A stretch of 64,000 nt of DNA from Shewanella decolorationis S12 (lineage in GTDB: Bacteria > Pseudomonadota > Gammaproteobacteria > Enterobacterales > Shewanellaceae), in NCBI RefSeq assembly GCF_000485795.1, contig NZ_AXZL01000061.1, forward strand, positions 1-64,000, given 5' to 3'. A program made the position numbers and the translations under genes. This document shows positions 8,367 to 16,913 of this stretch, in pieces; the stretch's first letter is position 1, and every line of letters begins with the position of its first letter. Below the pieces are notes generated by a model. It made no database searches. It worked only from the letters and a program-made list of their open reading frames with translations, and had not been told where the DNA came from.

Positions 8367-8618
8367 TCAAATTTTTTGCGTGAGTATGGCAAATTTGACC
8401 AACAGCTCGTCGTGGGACTCGACGCGGTTAGGGTCGGGGTCAATACAATCAATCGGACAGACGGAGACGCAGGTCGGCTTATCATAGTGGCCTACGCATT
8501 CAGTGCAGCGGTCTGGGTCGATTTCATAGATTTCTTCCCCCATGGTGATGGCCTGATTCGGGCATTCAGGTTCACACATGTCGCAATTGATGCAGCTGTC
8601 GTCGATCAGTAATGCCAT
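8367..8618 (-). CDS. YfhL family 4Fe-4S dicluster ferredoxin
   Basis: 83 aa with two cysteine clusters: CINCDMCEPECP and CTECVGHYDKPTCVSVCP. The second carries the long insertion typical of YfhL/Alvin-type ferredoxins. It should bind two 4Fe-4S clusters and act as a low-potential electron carrier in the cytosol. It begins three bases after the trhP stop codon, so it is co-transcribed with that gene. This suggests it may supply electrons or serve cluster chemistry for tRNA hydroxylation; that link is inference. Confidence 0.9.
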   Translation of the reverse strand: MALLIDDSCINCDMCEPECPNQAITMGEEIYEIDPDRCTECVGHYDKPTCVSVCPIDCIDPDPNRVESHDELLVKFAILTQKI

Positions 8619-8621
8619 GCC

Positions 8622-9986
8622 TTAGCCTGCTTCGTGTGGGTTGCGGGTATCCTGACCTTGGGGCAGGTTACGCAGTAAAATGCCGTGGTTCAGATCAACC
8701 TCTTTCGGCACGGGCAAGTAAACGGTATGGCCCGAACCTAATCCCGCTTCAACCGATTCGGCTTTGCGGTTCTCGAGTTGTTCGATGGTGAGGCTGATAT
8801 TGCCCTGTGGCGTCATTAATTCAACACTATCGCCAACAGAGAATTTGTTCTTCACTTCGATTTCGGCAAGGCCTGCCAGATTGCGTTTACCGGTTAATTC
8901 ACCCACAAATTGTTGGGTATCGCTGACCGAGTAGCCATAGTCGTAGTTTTGATATTCATCATGTACGTGGCGACGTAAGAAACCTTCGGTATAGCCGCGG
9001 TGCGCTAAGCCTTCGAGCTGGTTCATCAAGCTGCGGTCAAAGCTCTTGCCTGAGGCGGCATCGTCGATGGCCTGACGGTATAGCTGTGCGGTACGGGCCA
9101 CATAGTAGAACGACTTAGTACGGCCTTCGATCTTCAGCGAGTCGATGCCCATTTTGGCCAAACGCTCAACGTGTTGAATTGCGCGCAGGTCCTTAGAGTT
9201 CATGATATAAGTGCCATGCTCATCTTCAAACGCTGGCATATATTCGCCGGGGCGATTGGCTTCTTGCAGTAGGAAGATTTGGTCGGTCGCAGGACCTGCG
9301 CCTAAGGTTGGCGTCTCGATTTGCACTGCATTGGGAGTGGCAATGATATCGCCCGAGTCAGTTTGCTGCGCTTCGTGCACATCGTATTTCCAGCGGCAGG
9401 CGTTAGTGCAAGTACCTTGGTTTGGATCGCGCTTATTAATGTAACCCGACAGCAAACAGCGACCCGAGTAGGCCATACACAGGGCGCCGTGGACAAACAC
9501 TTCTAACTCGATATCTGGGCAACGCTGACGGATTTCTTCGATTTCATCCAAGGACAATTCACGGGATAAAATCACCCGTTTAATGCCTTGGGTCTGCCAG
9601 AATTTGACTGATGCCCAGTTAATGGCGTTGGCTTGCACCGATAAATGTACTACCTGCTCAGGGAAGGCCTCACGCACCATCATGATAAGGCCTGGGTCTG
9701 ACATGATCAGCGCATCGGGCTTCATCGCCACCACGGGCTCCATATCTTTGATATAGGTTTTGAGCTTAGCGTTGTGGGGAGCAATGTTACTCACCACATA
9801 AAGCTTTTTACCCAGCGCATGGGCTTCTTCGATACCTGTGGCTAGGTTTTCCATTTTAAAGTCATTATTACGAACCCTTAGGCTATATCTCGGCTGGCCG
9901 GCATACACGGCATCTGCACCATAGGCAAAAGCGTAACGCATGTTTTTCAGCGTCCCAGCGGGAGATAACAACTCAGGTTTGAACAT
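8622..9986 (-). CDS. trhP: TrhP (YegQ), prephenate-dependent tRNA uridine-34 hydroxylase
   Basis: 454 aa, matching E. coli TrhP/YegQ (453 aa). U32 family, starting MFKPELLSPAGTLKNMRYA. Cysteines in HGALCMAYSGRCLLSGY and QGTCTNACRW fit the Fe-S ligands of this group. TrhP forms 5-hydroxyuridine at the wobble position of certain tRNAs, the first step toward cmo5U or mcmo5U, using prephenate-derived chemistry. First gene of a two-gene unit with the ferredoxin. It is the third U32 protein within 4.3 kb, after ubiU and ubiV. Confidence 0.92.
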   Translation of the reverse strand: MFKPELLSPAGTLKNMRYAFAYGADAVYAGQPRYSLRVRNNDFKMENLATGIEEAHALGKKLYVVSNIAPHNAKLKTYIKDMEPVVAMKPDALIMSDPGLIMMVREAFPEQVVHLSVQANAINWASVKFWQTQGIKRVILSRELSLDEIEEIRQRCPDIELEVFVHGALCMAYSGRCLLSGYINKRDPNQGTCTNACRWKYDVHEAQQTDSGDIIATPNAVQIETPTLGAGPATDQIFLLQEANRPGEYMPAFEDEHGTYIMNSKDLRAIQHVERLAKMGIDSLKIEGRTKSFYYVARTAQLYRQAIDDAASGKSFDRSLMNQLEGLAHRGYTEGFLRRHVHDEYQNYDYGYSVSDTQQFVGELTGKRNLAGLAEIEVKNKFSVGDSVELMTPQGNISLTIEQLENRKAESVEAGLGSGHTVYLPVPKEVDLNHGILLRNLPQGQDTRNPHEAG

Positions 9987-10370
9987 AATGACTCTCGAAT
10001 TGGTTGGTAGATGGAGGCGCAGTGCGCGGGGGCGGCATTTTACACAATCAAAGTAGGGTTATGCAAATCACCTCGCCTAAGATTAGGTATAGTTCGCATT
10101 TTACGAATATACCTAGAAGCCTTATGATGGCGTTGGCTTTTGCATTGAAGTTGATGAGGGATTAATGGTATCTAACTTTGCTCATTTTTAGGTTTTTCAA
10201 TCGACTATAACTTAAACGCTAACGGCAAAGTTAAGGGGGATTTGGATGAAATTGATAACAGAGTCATACAAATAATTAACCTCTGTCGCTTTTTTCTACC
10301 CATCAAATGATAGCCAACTGGTATACTCCAATGACGATAGATTTATGTTTGCAGATTGATGGGAGATAAG
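9987..10370. other. Intergenic region between trhP and the HDOD gene
   Basis: About 380 bases between divergent genes. No reading frame longer than a few codons has a ribosome binding site, and no RNA gene was recognised. It should carry both promoters. Confidence 0.5.
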
Positions 10371-11210
10371 ATGTCTACTGAACATCTACTGTTAGTCGGA
10401 TTACTTAAAAAATTAAAAGATGATGCGTTAGTATTGCCGACCTTGCCTGAAGTGGCCATGCGAGTGCAGGAAGTGGTGAGCCGCTCCGATGCGAGCCTAA
10501 AGCAAGTTGCCGATGTGATTGGCCAAGATGCCGCTATCTCGGCACGTATCATCAAAGTCGCTAATAGTGCGTTATATAGCCGAGGGATCCCCGCCGAAAG
10601 CATTAATAATGCGGTATCCCGTATTGGCTTGATTCAAATTAAAAGTATTGCTACCTCTGTTGCCATGGAGCAGCTGTTTATTTCCACCAATGAAATGGTG
10701 TGGGAAGTGATGGATGAAGTATGGCGCACTTCTATCGATGTGACTGCTGCCGCTTGCGCTATGTTACAGATTTACAATAAGCGTCACCCAGGCTTACTCA
10801 ATTTAGATACACTCACGCTTGCGGGTCTTGTGCATAATATTGGAGCCTTGCCAGTATTGACTGAGGCGGAAGCCCATCCTGAGTTGTTTACCAGTATTGA
10901 ACAATTGCGCTCTTTAGTTCGTAAAATGCAAGGTCCGCTTGGACGTGCGGTATTAAAGAGTTGGGATTTTGCCCCTGAGGTGATGGAAGTGGTTGAGCGC
11001 TGGGCTGATTTACCTTATCTGCCTGACCATGTGACCTACTTAGATTTCATTCGTGCCGCGGCATTTTATACCGGAGAATTACGTGCAGGCGCCGAACTTG
11101 AACAAAGGTTAGAGGTCTTTGCAAGTCGGGGATTACCCGTTTCGGCAAATGATTTAGCTAGTGATGAATTTATGGATAAATTCCATTCAATTAAAGAAAG
11201 TTACCAGTAG
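10371..11210 (+). CDS. HDOD domain signalling protein
   Basis: About 279 aa. The segment LPTLPEVAMRVQEVVSRSDASLKQVADVIGQDAAISARIIKVANSALY, spread over residues about 23-70, is typical of HDOD domains (an HD-GYP-related fold without the metal-binding HD pair). HDOD proteins act in signalling and regulation, often with c-di-GMP enzymes. The ATG at 10371 has GGGAG five bases upstream and is preferred over the in-frame TTG at 10356. A GGDEF/EAL gene follows 83 bases downstream on the same strand, fitting a shared signalling role. Confidence 0.85.
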   Translation: MSTEHLLLVGLLKKLKDDALVLPTLPEVAMRVQEVVSRSDASLKQVADVIGQDAAISARIIKVANSALYSRGIPAESINNAVSRIGLIQIKSIATSVAMEQLFISTNEMVWEVMDEVWRTSIDVTAAACAMLQIYNKRHPGLLNLDTLTLAGLVHNIGALPVLTEAEAHPELFTSIEQLRSLVRKMQGPLGRAVLKSWDFAPEVMEVVERWADLPYLPDHVTYLDFIRAAAFYTGELRAGAELEQRLEVFASRGLPVSANDLASDEFMDKFHSIKESYQ

Positions 11211-11293
11211 TCGTTGGGCCAAAGGGAAGCCAATCCTTGCTGAGTGATAAGTGGGATAGCGAGTAAGCTTACGCGGTAAATAGAGGCCTGAAT

Positions 11294-12820
11294 ATGGTTG
11301 TTTTAGGGGGTATAGGTATAGTACTTATTATCGTTTTGATAGCGGTGCTGTACCTTTTACAGACGAGATATAAAACCTTGCGTCAACAAAGGCAATTTTT
11401 GGCGCAATTATGCCCTCAGCTCGAACAGCAAAAAAGCGATCGTCGCCCCCTTAATATTCCAATTGTGCCGCAGGAGTTTGCGCCGCTGTACCATTCCTTA
11501 AATGAGATGCTTGCTGCACTACCAGCGGGCATGGGTAAGGATAAACTCACAGGTTTAAATAATCGTGTTGGGCTTAAGCGCGCGCTTGCTTCGTTAATGC
11601 CGATTACCCAAGGAACCTTGGTACTGATAGATATCTATCGTTTTCGGTATGTAAATGATCTATTTGGCTTTGTGTTTGGGGATATTCTGCTTAAACAATT
11701 TGCGGATAGATTAACCAGCTTGAGCTTAAAGCCTAAATTGATTGCGCGTCTAAACGGCGATGAGTTTTTTCTCTACTACGAGCAAAGTTTGTCGCAGGAG
11801 CAATTGCTGCACTTACGTGGTCGTTTGCAGGTGCCATTTAAAATTAATGATACGCCAGTAAGTGTGCGTTTGCAGATTGGTTGTGTGCAGTTAGCTAAGC
11901 ATCATACTGATGTGAGCAATATGCTTAGAAGACTCGACTTGGCATTGAAAAAAGCAAGAACAACCCGAATTGCGATTGCCTGTTACAGTGAGAATGACGA
12001 TATCCGCCAATTGCGAGAGCTTAAAATTATCGACAGTCTTCCCAGTAGCTTGCAGCGCAATCTTCTATATATGGTGTATCAACCTAAGTTGGACGTGCAA
12101 ACCGGAGTCTGTACCCAAGTCGAGGCGCTGATCCGTTGGGAGCATGAAGAATTAGGCTTGATCTCACCGGGTGAATTTATACCGCTTGCTGAATGTGCGG
12201 GAATGATAGATTTAGTTAGCCATTGGGCGTTAGAGCAGGTGTTGCAGCAGCAAGTTAAATGGCGTGCTGCCGGAATGTATGTTTGTGTTGCATTAAACTT
12301 GTCAACTCGGGATCTGGATAGTGACACCTTACCGCAGGATATTGCCGCCCGTCTCGAGCATTATAAATTACCACCAGAATGCTTAATGATTGAAATCACT
12401 GAAAGCACCCTGATGGCAGATTTAAATAAGACCGTCGATACCTTAGCGCAAATTCGTCAGCTAGGAATAAAACTGGCGATTGATGATTTTGGCACAGGTC
12501 ATTCATCCCTTGCTTATCTTAAGCACTTACCCGCCAATGAAGTGAAGATTGATAAAGCGTTTTTAGCCGATCTTGAGCCGAATCAACCCTCTGAATACAT
12601 CCTTGAGGCTAGTATCAATATCGCCAAAAAGTTAGGGTACGAGGTGACAGTCGAAGGTGTTGAAACTCAAGATATTCTAAGCCTTTTAATCAAAATGGGT
12701 GTCGACCGTATTCAAGGGCTATGTTTCGCCAAACCGATGAGAGCCGTAGAGCTTGAAATGCATTGGAACAGATTCGGTCCGAAGCAAGCAGTGCTTCGCG
12801 CTAATGGTTCACATTCCTAG
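11294..12820 (+). CDS. GGDEF/EAL protein, degenerate cyclase with intact phosphodiesterase domain
   Basis: 508 aa: one N-terminal membrane helix (residues about 2-23), a GGDEF domain (about 90-235) and an EAL domain (about 245-495). The cyclase signature reads NGDEF instead of GGDEF, and no RxxD inhibitory site is visible just upstream. The EAL domain keeps EALIRW, the DDFGTGHSS loop, KIDKAFL and TVEGVE, so c-di-GMP hydrolysis is the likely activity. The altered GGDEF part may bind GTP as a regulator; that is inference. Convergent with the next gene, only 8 bases apart. Confidence 0.9.
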   Translation: MVVLGGIGIVLIIVLIAVLYLLQTRYKTLRQQRQFLAQLCPQLEQQKSDRRPLNIPIVPQEFAPLYHSLNEMLAALPAGMGKDKLTGLNNRVGLKRALASLMPITQGTLVLIDIYRFRYVNDLFGFVFGDILLKQFADRLTSLSLKPKLIARLNGDEFFLYYEQSLSQEQLLHLRGRLQVPFKINDTPVSVRLQIGCVQLAKHHTDVSNMLRRLDLALKKARTTRIAIACYSENDDIRQLRELKIIDSLPSSLQRNLLYMVYQPKLDVQTGVCTQVEALIRWEHEELGLISPGEFIPLAECAGMIDLVSHWALEQVLQQQVKWRAAGMYVCVALNLSTRDLDSDTLPQDIAARLEHYKLPPECLMIEITESTLMADLNKTVDTLAQIRQLGIKLAIDDFGTGHSSLAYLKHLPANEVKIDKAFLADLEPNQPSEYILEASINIAKKLGYEVTVEGVETQDILSLLIKMGVDRIQGLCFAKPMRAVELEMHWNRFGPKQAVLRANGSHS

Positions 12821-12828
12821 ACTTAGCT

Positions 12829-13242
12829 TCACATCCCTAGGCTTAATTGGGCGATTAACTCTGCTGGCATGGGCGCAAGTTGTCGTGCCTGATTCATACA
12901 GACCATTTCAATGGTGGCGGTGACCGCCGGTTTTTTACCATTCGGGCGCCAAATTTCCTGATGCCAGACGGTGCGGTACTTACTCTCAAAGTAGAACTTA
13001 GTGCGAATATCGATGATATCGGCAAACTCTACGCCTTCGTGGCACAACATATCGCTGCGATACACCGCAAACCCCAATTGCTGCTGTTGCCAGAGGTCGC
13101 GTAAGCGCTCGGCGCCAATCACGTGCTCACGGGCGCGCTCGAAGTACTTTAAAAAATTTGGGTGATACACCACGCCAGAAAAATCCGTATCTTCGTAGTA
13201 AATTTGCACAGGAAAAGAATAAGTCGGGCTAAATTGCGGCAT
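12829..13242 (-). CDS. YbgC-type acyl-CoA thioesterase (hotdog fold)
   Basis: 137 aa. YYEDTDFSGVVYHPNFLKYF is the 4-hydroxybenzoyl-CoA thioesterase family signature, including the catalytic Asp. It should hydrolyse short acyl-CoA thioesters in the cytosol. Unlike the classic ybgC, it is not next to tol-pal genes, so it is probably a paralogue with another substrate. It lies downstream of the adenylosuccinate synthetase paralogue but is separated from it by a strong terminator. Confidence 0.8.
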   Translation of the reverse strand: MPQFSPTYSFPVQIYYEDTDFSGVVYHPNFLKYFERAREHVIGAERLRDLWQQQQLGFAVYRSDMLCHEGVEFADIIDIRTKFYFESKYRTVWHQEIWRPNGKKPAVTATIEMVCMNQARQLAPMPAELIAQLSLGM

Positions 13243-13362
13243 AGCGTTTTCGATATCAAGTATGTTGGTTGAGCGCAGTCTAGCGGTTTATCGGTTTGAA
13301 CAAAACCCAATATATTGGCGAAATCCAGCGGTTTGATTGAAATGCCATTAATTACGCAAAGT

Positions 13363-13399
13363 AAAAAGCCATATCCGCCGAAACGGATATGGCTTTTTT
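13363..13399 (-). terminator. Terminator of the adenylosuccinate synthetase paralogue
   Basis: 15-bp stem AAAAAGCCATATCCG/CGGATATGGCTTTTT with a 6-base loop. On the minus strand it ends in T residues, 18 bases after the stop codon at 13417. Confidence 0.9.
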
Positions 13400-13416
13400 G
13401 TAGGGTAACCGATGGG

Positions 13417-14673
13417 TTAGCGAATGATCATTTGATCGCGCTCAGGTCCCACTGACACCATGCTCACGCGTACGCCCATCAGGGCTTCGATGCGTTCAAC
13501 ATAGTGTTGTGCAGCCTTTGGCAGGCTTTCAAAGGTGCGACAGCCAGTAATGTCTTCGCTCCAACTTTCCATTTGTTCGTACACTGGGCTTAATGCAGCC
13601 GTTTGTGGCCAAATCGGATTCTCAGTGTGCTCACCGTCGTAGGCAACACAAATCTTGAGATCTTTCATGCCTGTCAGACAGTCAATCTTGGTTAGGGCGA
13701 TTTCAGTTGCGGCTTGCAGCTCAACACCATTGCGAGTAGCAACAGCATCGAAGTAACCCATATCACGTGGACGACCCGTGGTTGCGCCAAACTCGTTAGC
13801 GTTTTTACGGAAATCATCCTGCTCTTCCATCGCCGTGACTAAGGTGCCAGTACCAACGGATGAGCTGAAGGCTTTAGCTACGGCAATCACGCGCTCTGGG
13901 CGCAGAGCCGGTAAACCACTACCTAGACCTGCGAAAGCCGCTGTAACGTTAGAAGAGGTCGTGTAAGGATACTCACCATAAATCAAGTCACGACCCGCGC
14001 CTAATTGCGCTTCAAATAACAAGTTAGCATCTTGTTTTTGTAAGGCTTTTAATGGCTCGGTGACGTTGCAAATAAATGGACGCCATGGCGCGGTCACCTC
14101 TAATAACCACTGAGTCATTTCTTCTGCTGTTTGGTTGAAGTCACAGCTTGGGTACAGTGCTTTTAACTGTGGCAGCTTCCAGTCGAGCATAAATTGAATG
14201 CGTTCTTTCAGCACTTCCGGTTGCTTTAGCCAGCCAACCAGAATGCCTTTTTTCATCACGCGATCGCCATAGGCAGGGGCGATACCTTGACGAGTTGAAC
14301 CGTAGGCCAGATCGCCTAAACGTTGTTCTTCTAAGGTATCTTCCAGCGCGTGGATTGGTAAGCAAAGGGTTGCGCGGTCAGAAATACATAACTTAACTTC
14401 AATGCCAGCCGCTTCGACTTCGGCGATTTCAACACTGAGTTTTTCAGGGCTGATTACCATGCCAGGGCCAAGTACTGCAACGCAGTTTGGATTGAAAATA
14501 CCGCTAGGTAATTGGTGTAATTTAAAGGTGCCAAAGTCGTTCACGACCGTATGGCCTGCGTTGTTACCGCCTTGGAAGCGGACACTCGCTGCAGCATCTG
14601 CGGCTAAATAATCTACGATGCGGCCTTTGCCTTCATCACCCCAATTTGCACCCACAACTACGATAGACGGCAT
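13417..14673 (-). CDS. Adenylosuccinate synthetase family protein, diverged paralogue
   Basis: 418 aa. PurA makes adenylosuccinate from IMP, Asp and GTP. The catalytic Asp13 (NWGDEGKGR) and His41 (NNAGHT) are in their exact positions, and PYTTSSN and GATTGR loops are present. The IMP loop reads GSTRQGIAPAYGDR rather than the usual GTTGRGIGPAYEDK. It also departs from E. coli PurA around EAQLGAGRDLIYGEYPY, and is shorter. It is not beside hflKC, where gammaproteobacterial purA normally lies, and it faces a divergent LysR regulator. This suggests a second, regulated copy, possibly with altered substrate use. The retained Asp argues against the phage PurZ type. Confidence 0.85.
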   Translation of the reverse strand: MPSIVVVGANWGDEGKGRIVDYLAADAAASVRFQGGNNAGHTVVNDFGTFKLHQLPSGIFNPNCVAVLGPGMVISPEKLSVEIAEVEAAGIEVKLCISDRATLCLPIHALEDTLEEQRLGDLAYGSTRQGIAPAYGDRVMKKGILVGWLKQPEVLKERIQFMLDWKLPQLKALYPSCDFNQTAEEMTQWLLEVTAPWRPFICNVTEPLKALQKQDANLLFEAQLGAGRDLIYGEYPYTTSSNVTAAFAGLGSGLPALRPERVIAVAKAFSSSVGTGTLVTAMEEQDDFRKNANEFGATTGRPRDMGYFDAVATRNGVELQAATEIALTKIDCLTGMKDLKICVAYDGEHTENPIWPQTAALSPVYEQMESWSEDITGCRTFESLPKAAQHYVERIEALMGVRVSMVSVGPERDQMIIR

Positions 14674-14808
14674 AACATCATCTCCACAGGAATTAAGCGG
14701 TTATGCTAGACCTGCTTAATGAATAAGAGAAATTAATTATAGTTATCGTCGTGATAAGGAAATCATATATCATAGTATGAGCTGAATTGATGGATGGAGA
14801 TGAATGTG

Positions 14809-15702
14809 ATGCTCGAACTTCATTGGTTAAAGACCTTCGTAACCTTGGCCGAGTGTAAGCACTTCGGTAAGGCGGCGGCTGCGCTGCATATGACTCAGCC
14901 CAATGTCAGCTTGCATATCAAGCAATTGGAGCAGAACACTCGAGTTAAGTTGATTGAGCGCAATCCGTTTAGGTTAACTCAGGCGGGGTTTCGTTTGCTT
15001 GAGAGTAGCCAGAAGACCTTGATGGAACTGCAAGTGTGTCAGGCGGATCTGAATGCCATCAACGATCTAAGCCAAGGCACGCTAACTATTGCGGCCAGCG
15101 ATATTATTTCGCGTTTGCTGCTTATTCAGCCATTTCAGTTATTTAAAGCGGAATTTCCTGGGATTGATTTTTCCCTGCTTAATACGACGTCGTTTCAAGC
15201 CTCGGAACTGGTCACTAATGCCGAGGCGGATTTAGGCTTTGTGATTGCGCAAAAGGAGAGTCAGCCGCTGCATTTTACCGAGTTGCAGCAAATCAAGTGG
15301 TGTGCCCTTGGGGATAATTTAGAGCTGTGGCAACAGAGTAAAGAAAGTGACGATATGCCACTGGCGGAGCGGCCGACGTTAATTCTGCTCGGGCATGATA
15401 CTCGCACCCGCGAACTGCTGGATCCCGCATTGCCCTCATTAAATCTGCCAAGGTATAGGATCATGGAAGTCGGCAGTGTGGATGCACAAATCGACTGGGC
15501 CGAGGCGGGTTTTGGGGTGGCGATTGTGCCTGAGTTTTCGATTTACACTAAGAAGCATTTAAAGAGTAAAGTCACGCCTCTGCCGCAATTCCCGAGCACC
15601 AGTTTAGGCTATATCGTGCGGCAGAATCAGATTTTATCGAAAGCGATAAAGCAGTTATTGCATTGGGTGAACCAAGAAATTATCCGTACCCAGGGTATGT
15701 AA
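14809..15702 (+). CDS. LysR family transcriptional regulator
   Basis: About 297 aa. The N-terminal winged helix (residues about 1-60) includes FVTLAECKHFGKAAAALHMTQ and NVSLHIKQLE. The rest is a two-lobed effector domain. The ATG at 14809 has GGAGA eight bases upstream, so it is preferred over the earlier in-frame ATGs at 14794 and 14800. It is divergent from the adenylosuccinate synthetase paralogue with about 135 bases between them, the classic arrangement for a LysR regulator and its target. Effector unknown. Confidence 0.88.
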   Translation: MLELHWLKTFVTLAECKHFGKAAAALHMTQPNVSLHIKQLEQNTRVKLIERNPFRLTQAGFRLLESSQKTLMELQVCQADLNAINDLSQGTLTIAASDIISRLLLIQPFQLFKAEFPGIDFSLLNTTSFQASELVTNAEADLGFVIAQKESQPLHFTELQQIKWCALGDNLELWQQSKESDDMPLAERPTLILLGHDTRTRELLDPALPSLNLPRYRIMEVGSVDAQIDWAEAGFGVAIVPEFSIYTKKHLKSKVTPLPQFPSTSLGYIVRQNQILSKAIKQLLHWVNQEIIRTQGM

Positions 15703-15754
15703 TACCAATTGTATTAAATATCTGAACTGATTAGATATTTAATGTGATTGGTAT
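15702..15754. repeat. Palindromic intergenic repeat
   Basis: Arms of 22 bases (15702-15723 and 15733-15754) pair with three mismatches around the 9-base loop GAACTGATT. The ends read ATACCAAT and ATTGGTAT. Similar ATACCAAT-to-ATTGGTAT palindromes are frequent between Shewanella genes. A related half, GATTGGTATAA, occurs near 55192. It lies directly after the LysR stop codon and may also end transcription. Confidence 0.6.
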
Positions 15755-15790
15755 AATGCGCGAACTAAGTTTTGATTGTTAATGTGGGGA

Positions 15791-16612
15791 TTATTTTGCG
15801 CTGAGCAGTAGCTGATATTGGCCGTTGGCTTTAAGCGCAGACAAACCTTGATCAAGTGCTTTAGCCAATAAGATTGCTTTAGGATTTTCTTTAGAGAAAG
15901 CTAAGTAAATATTACTGGTATGGTTATCAAATGCGGGGATGACTTCATCATTCACGCCCATTTTTTGTAGATTTTCTTGGGCGACTAAGTCGAACATGAC
16001 GGCGGCATCAATTCTGCCGATTAACAACAGGTTAATTAACTGTTGCTGAGTGGCGACGGTAACAATATTTAATTGGCGTTGTTTAACCAATTCAGGAAAC
16101 TCGTCACCATACTCATAGCTTTTTATCACACCTATAATACTACCCTTGGGTATTTTCCATTTGTTTTCAGCAAGTAAAGAGCGTTGCTTTCGTTGATAGA
16201 AAGACGCTTTAGCGACAAATAATGGCATCTCCCCAAAGACGAAACGTTGCTCTGTACTCGCTTCTCGGGTGACATTAAATACTCCATCTACAGCACCTTT
16301 TTCGGCCATCATCAATGCGCGACTATAGGGTACGACTAAACTGTTGACCTCGATTTGAGATTGCTTAAAGGCTGCTTCGATGAGTCGATGTGAAATCCCT
16401 TGCCCAAGCTGGTTTGCAAATGGGGGCCAACTGTCTTCTGCGGCTAAGGTGATAATCTTTGGCTGGTTAGGTTTTGGAAAATTGAGGCTTTCATTGGCGA
16501 TAGCAGAATGGCTGATAGTGAGTAAGCAGAATAATGAAGTGCTAAGTAATAATGCCAGCGGTGTATTGAATTGCTGCTGGATTTTACCGATTGCTCCACT
16601 ATAAGCACACAT
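15791..16612 (-). CDS. Periplasmic solute-binding protein, SBP_bac_3-like, orphan
   Basis: 273 aa. A signal peptide covers residues about 18-40 (TPLALLLSTSLFCLLT, then HSAIANE). The mature part has IITLAAEDSWPPFAN and the LLIGRIDAAVMFDLVAQENL region near the C-terminus, both typical of family 3 amino-acid-binding proteins. No ABC permease or ATPase is nearby, so it may be a stand-alone binding or sensory protein. The ATG at 16612 has GGAAAT upstream. Ligand unknown. Confidence 0.75.
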   Translation of the reverse strand: MCAYSGAIGKIQQQFNTPLALLLSTSLFCLLTISHSAIANESLNFPKPNQPKIITLAAEDSWPPFANQLGQGISHRLIEAAFKQSQIEVNSLVVPYSRALMMAEKGAVDGVFNVTREASTEQRFVFGEMPLFVAKASFYQRKQRSLLAENKWKIPKGSIIGVIKSYEYGDEFPELVKQRQLNIVTVATQQQLINLLLIGRIDAAVMFDLVAQENLQKMGVNDEVIPAFDNHTSNIYLAFSKENPKAILLAKALDQGLSALKANGQYQLLLSAK

Positions 16613-16913
16613 TTTATTTCCATATTAGCCTATTCCTAATGGGGGATTTATAACATAAGTCTTTATAATGAGGCTAATTATTTTATGTTTAGAGTGCTGT
16701 AGTGTGTGATATAGCACTAAGTAAACTTGATACTCGCCAAGTAAACCTCAATACGCCTTAGATATAGCCACTTCCACCAGTGGGAAAATCGTTTTTAGGA
16801 CAGTAATAGTTTTATTTGTCTATTCTGCTTAACCTTTTGGTCGTATTTAGTGCAAGATGGGCTCAGCCAAATTTGGGTAGATTATTAGCTATAGCAATCT
16901 TTAAGGACAGCCA
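16613..16913. other. Intergenic region, no gene seen
   Basis: About 300 A+T-rich bases between the divergent solute-binding protein and sulfurtransferase genes. No RNA gene or clear operator was recognised. Confidence 0.5.

Noticed and set aside
13417-14673. A phage-type PurZ (2-aminoadenine synthesis)
   Set aside because: The catalytic Asp of PurA is present; PurZ has Ser there.
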